This document shows, in pieces, positions 7,001 to 7,898 of a DNA stretch of 7,898 bases (its first letter is position 1; each line of letters starts with the position of its first letter). The DNA is from an uncultured Oscillospiraceae bacterium (lineage in GTDB: Bacteria; Bacillota; Clostridia; Oscillospirales; Oscillospiraceae): the NCBI GenBank assembly GCA_934561725.1, contig CAKTGW010000033.1, positions 1-7,898 of the forward strand. The letters are read 5' to 3'. Under the pieces are notes generated by a model. The model ran no database searches, had not been told where the DNA came from, and worked only from the letters and a program-made list of their open reading frames with translations. The position numbers and the translations under genes were made by a program.

Positions 7001-7649
7001 GAATGGCAATACTGCCCTTGCCGGTAATGTTCTCCGGTGGATTCTCCTCATCAATGGTGCCCATATGGTCCTTGGCATCCCACAAGGTCGTCCATGTCTG
7101 GCCCTTGTCCTTAGTTGCCTCTACGGTAAACTGGAAAGAGCCGGAGGCAAGAGTTGCATAGGATGCGCCGAAATCAAAGGTCAGCTCCATATTGCTCTTC
7201 ATATTGATCTGGGGCAGGATCAGTCTTTCGTTCTGTGCATCATTTCCTATGAAATTCTGGCTGCAAACCGCCGCATCACTCTTAAAATCTGTGTAGCGGA
7301 CGATTTTCCAAGTATTATAATTGTACTTGGCGCTGGGGCCTTCTACGCTCCAGCCGGCCGGCAATTCCTCACTGCTGTTAAAGTCCTCATGGATGCTGTC
7401 GGGCAGAACCACAGCCTTTTCGGTGAAGCTTGCCGCAATGCTATGATTTTCGCTTACCTTCTCAAAGGTGTATTCCGTTTCCTTACCTACGGATACATCA
7501 TCCACCTTCACATCTGCGATCTCATAGCCCTCAGAGGGAGTAATGGTAAACTTCTGATCCTCGCCCTGCACAACGGATACGCTACCCTTGGGGCTGATGC
7601 TGCCGCCCTGACCGGCGGAAGCGGTGATAGTGAACTCGGTGGGCTCCAC
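4011..7649 (-). CDS. Large SLH-anchored surface protein with adhesin-type, FMN-binding and GLUG domains, N-terminus missing
   Basis: At least 1212 residues are visible, numbered here from a GTG at 7649. In order: bacterial (InlB-like) repeat (6-77); choice-of-anchor J/cleaved-adhesin-like domain (84-250); second repeat (258-328); FMN-binding domain (336-426); GLUG region opening with GSQKNPYRICTIAQLQAFA (439-457) and holding GGLVG-type motifs (559-709); Ig-like group 4 domain (838-924); Gly/Ser linker (928-946); third repeat (948-1026); and three SLH domains (1032-1084, 1093-1145, 1153-1202). SLH domains bind secondary cell-wall polymers, so the protein should sit on the outer surface of a Gram-positive cell. 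Adhesion or carbohydrate binding is likely; a redox role is possible through the flavin domain. There is no signal peptide, and the frame stays open to the window end, so the GTG is not a trusted start. The gene converges on the SirTM operon and shares its terminator region. Confidence 0.92.
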   Translation of the reverse strand: MEPTEFTITASAGQGGSISPKGSVSVVQGEDQKFTITPSEGYEIADVKVDDVSVGKETEYTFEKVSENHSIAASFTEKAVVLPDSIHEDFNSSEELPAGWSVEGPSAKYNYNTWKIVRYTDFKSDAAVCSQNFIGNDAQNERLILPQINMKSNMELTFDFGASYATLASGSFQFTVEATKDKGQTWTTLWDAKDHMGTIDEENPPENITGKGSIAIPAQFCDSSAQFAFVFKSSQKQGGSAAVDNVILDVSGTPAPNLYGITIEKMQNGTVTANKTIAAENDIITLTVKPDAGYHLKEGTLMANDQVVSGNTFTMPAKEVTITATFEKDKSTSEPGKYKDGTYEGSAEGNNGTVYVTVTVENGNIAKIEVTDHKETDSYWKNAIAIIEKMLGLGHDEAVSKVDTVGGATNSSRAIKEAVQDALKNAIADDSGIFDSGNGSQKNPYRICTIAQLQAFAKSVNEGMNYKGKYVSLGTNLNLKDVAWEPIGTSDHGKYTSFAGIFDGGGYTVSHINCGSGSAPAKYEAIGFFGVVSGTVQNLNISVDKYYNSFDAEEQTVSMGGLVGILARGGVIDHCSVSGGSTVVSETSGPKAAVGGLVGQMEPGSVAANSWTDVGLSYGSTYTGADVSMGGICGKQAQNSLIANSASFGSVPGMILTGRLRVGGLAGQTSGAIYNCYTNSLTKSNVMGELTASGFINNEASTAVGHLIGSSTTGAALYDCYYDTNAEQVSNVDMAGDASEGKTERRQAIGWDNGSEIKTDATFIEGKTASQLASAEFAKTLNANRSNTTKNAATEYFKEKKLLDSDVSAFEDLLDDGFYSWKLTDGRVLFGDTAIATTDIESVEMLAQKNVAYGTAKADLNLPETVQVTLSDKTKKDLKVTWSCDKYDGSTAGTYTFEGVLTLTGGIQNTGDLKAYVVVKVQEKSTTGGGSGSGGSGSGGGSAASGTKYPITLPGSTANGTVTVTPAEAAKGSKVTVTVTPDSGYVLDKLMVTDESGNLLGLTNQGSGKFTFIMSGSAVTVQASFTKESGSVFADVPNSAYYAEAVKWALNEGITNGTGNGLFGAQDACTRAQIVTFLWRAAGSPAPKVTFNPFSDVSAEAYYFQAVLWAVENGITEGTGNGRFSPDSTCTRGQSVTFLYRAAGSPAASGSSFQDVAASSYCAAAAQWAVQNGITQGTGKATFSPDAACNRAQIVTFLYRQHAGEYGPELSA
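4044..4556 (-). other. Three SLH domains, cell-wall anchor
   Basis: Residues 1032-1202 hold three tandem S-layer homology domains. Each has an FxDV opening, a YxxAVxWAxxxGIT core, a GTGxGxFxPDxxCTRAQ-like segment and a TFLYRAAGSP-like close. The first has the variant GLFGAQDACT in place of FSPD. They anchor the protein non-covalently to pyruvylated wall polymer. The last domain ends 10 residues before the C-terminus. Confidence 0.95.
4812..4868 (-). other. Gly/Ser-rich flexible linker
   Basis: Residues 928-946, almost all Gly and Ser, separate the Ig-like domain from the third bacterial repeat and the wall-anchoring end. It probably acts as a spacer that keeps the outer domains clear of the wall. 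Confidence 0.85.
5475..6332 (-). other. GLUG-motif repeat region
   Basis: Residues 440-725. A leader (NPYRICTIAQLQAFA, NLNLKDVAWEPIG, FAGIFDGGGYTVSHI) is followed by four clear GLUG motifs, MGGLVG (559), VGGLVG (594), MGGICG (629) and VGGLAG (662), plus a weaker VGHLIG (704). Each is followed by strands such as VIDHCSVSGG or IYNCYTN. Such arrays fold as a right-handed beta-helix or similar solenoid in adhesin-like surface proteins. Four cysteine-bearing strands (HC, NC, DC patterns) recur at the same place in the repeats. Confidence 0.8.
6372..6644 (-). other. FMN-binding domain with putative flavinylation site
   Basis: Residues 336-426 of the surface protein. The run starts GKYKDGTYEGSAEGNNGTV, continues with VTVENGNIAKIEVTDHKETDSYW, and ends VDTVGGATNSSRAIKEAV. 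This matches the FMN_bind family, also found in NqrC and RnfG, in which the enzyme ApbE attaches FMN by a phosphoester to the last Thr or Ser of an (S/T)GA(S/T)x(T/S) motif. Here the motif is G406-G-A-T-N-S411, with serine (codon 6417-6419) at the acceptor position and glycine instead of the usual first Ser. No apbE is present in the window. That the site is flavinylated is inference. Confidence 0.82.
6900..7400 (-). other. Choice-of-anchor J (cleaved adhesin-like) domain region
   Basis: Residues 84-250 of the surface protein. The pattern EDFNSSEELPAGWSVEG, then a W, then LILPQINMKSNMELTFDFGAS, SFQFTVEATKDKGQTWTTLW and a closing VDNVILDVSG matches the beta-sandwich modules annotated as choice-of-anchor J or cleaved adhesin, found in secreted proteins and thought to bind glycans or proteins. 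The ligand is unknown. Confidence 0.7.
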
Positions 7650-7898
7650 GGGAGTCTCCCCGCGGTCCCGCTCCTGCGCCTCCCCGACCCGTCCCTTCGC
7701 CGAGATCGGTCGTATTCCGCGCCGAGATCGGTTCAGTTCCGGCTCGAGATCGGTTCGGTTCCGGCTCGAGATCGGTCGAGTTCCGGCTCGAGTTCGGTTC
7801 GTTGTCGTGGTTGTGCGGTGGGGTGGTTCGTGGCGGGGCCGGTGGTGGGTGGTGGTTGTCGGACGGACGTGCTGTGCGGCTTGCGGTCGGGGTGGGTG
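7650..7898. other. Compositionally foreign contig end, probably artefact or chimera
   Basis: From about 7650 the sequence becomes far more GC-rich. After the 22-bp array, 7801-7898 has only two A residues in 98 bases on the + strand and is dominated by G and T. The frame of the surface protein stays open through it, but the translation (rich in Arg, Thr, Pro and His) shows no signal peptide or domain. I see no gene, RNA or promoter here. The missing 5' end of the surface-protein gene should lie in this position in the true genome. Confidence 0.65.
7698..7807. repeat. Five tandem 22-bp units
   Basis: Units lie at 7698-7719, 7720-7741, 7742-7763, 7764-7785 and 7786-7807, exactly 22 bases each. 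All share a CGAGATCGGT-like core (CGAGTTCGGT in the last unit) and an end close to GTTCCG. The first two units open with CGC, the other three with GCT. A period of 22 is not a multiple of 3, so the array is not a protein repeat. There are no unique spacers, so it is not CRISPR. The GC-rich setting differs from the rest of the window; an assembly artefact is the leading explanation. Confidence 0.85.

Noticed and set aside
7647..7649. GTG as the true start of the surface protein
   Set aside because: No signal peptide follows, the frame remains open to the window end, and the adjoining sequence looks artefactual. An SLH protein needs an export signal, so the real start must lie elsewhere.
7698..7807. 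CRISPR array
   Set aside because: The 22-bp units lie head to tail with no unique spacers between them, and no cas gene is present.

Overview
The window looks like a fragment of a gut-type Clostridia genome, most likely Oscillospiraceae or a relative. This is inferred from moderate GC content, Firmicutes-style AGGAG ribosome binding sites, an FMN riboswitch in front of an ECF-type riboflavin transporter, and a large S-layer-homology (SLH) surface protein of the kind common in that group. No rRNA, tRNA, insertion sequence or CRISPR array was seen.

The left half (1-4009, all + strand) reads as one flavin-centred operon. It starts with the 3' end of a split-barrel flavoprotein gene. Next come an FMN riboswitch (316-432) with a downstream hairpin (436-476), and ribU (riboflavin uptake S component). 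Then follow an FMN nitroreductase, a split-barrel flavoprotein fused to a two-cluster ferredoxin domain, a zinc-type macrodomain ADP-ribosyl hydrolase, and a class M sirtuin (SirTM). The genes are spaced by 1 nt or overlap (14, 4 and about 80 nt), which suggests tight co-expression. SirTM and Zn-macrodomain proteins are a known writer/eraser pair for protein ADP-ribosylation, usually found with a lipoylated GcvH-like protein and a lipoate ligase. Here those partners are missing. The pair instead sits behind an FMN sensor with a riboflavin importer and two flavin/iron-sulfur redox proteins. This is the most interesting arrangement in the window: ADP-ribosylation placed under FMN control and tied to flavin-dependent redox. 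The last few SirTM codons look frameshifted, so the reading frame runs through the operon terminator (3965-3997).

The right half (4011-7649, - strand, convergent) is one very large secreted surface protein lacking its N-terminus. In order it carries a bacterial (InlB-like) repeat, a choice-of-anchor J adhesin-type domain, a second repeat, an FMN-binding domain with a putative ApbE flavinylation site, a GLUG-motif region, an Ig-like group 4 domain, a Gly/Ser linker, a third repeat and three SLH domains. The FMN-binding domain suggests flavin held covalently outside the cell, a second flavin theme beside the FMN-controlled operon.

The last ~250 bases (7650-7898) differ abruptly from the rest. 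They hold five 22-bp tandem units and then a very G/T-rich stretch with almost no A on the + strand. This most likely marks a misassembled or artefactual contig end, and it cuts off the true start of the surface-protein gene.
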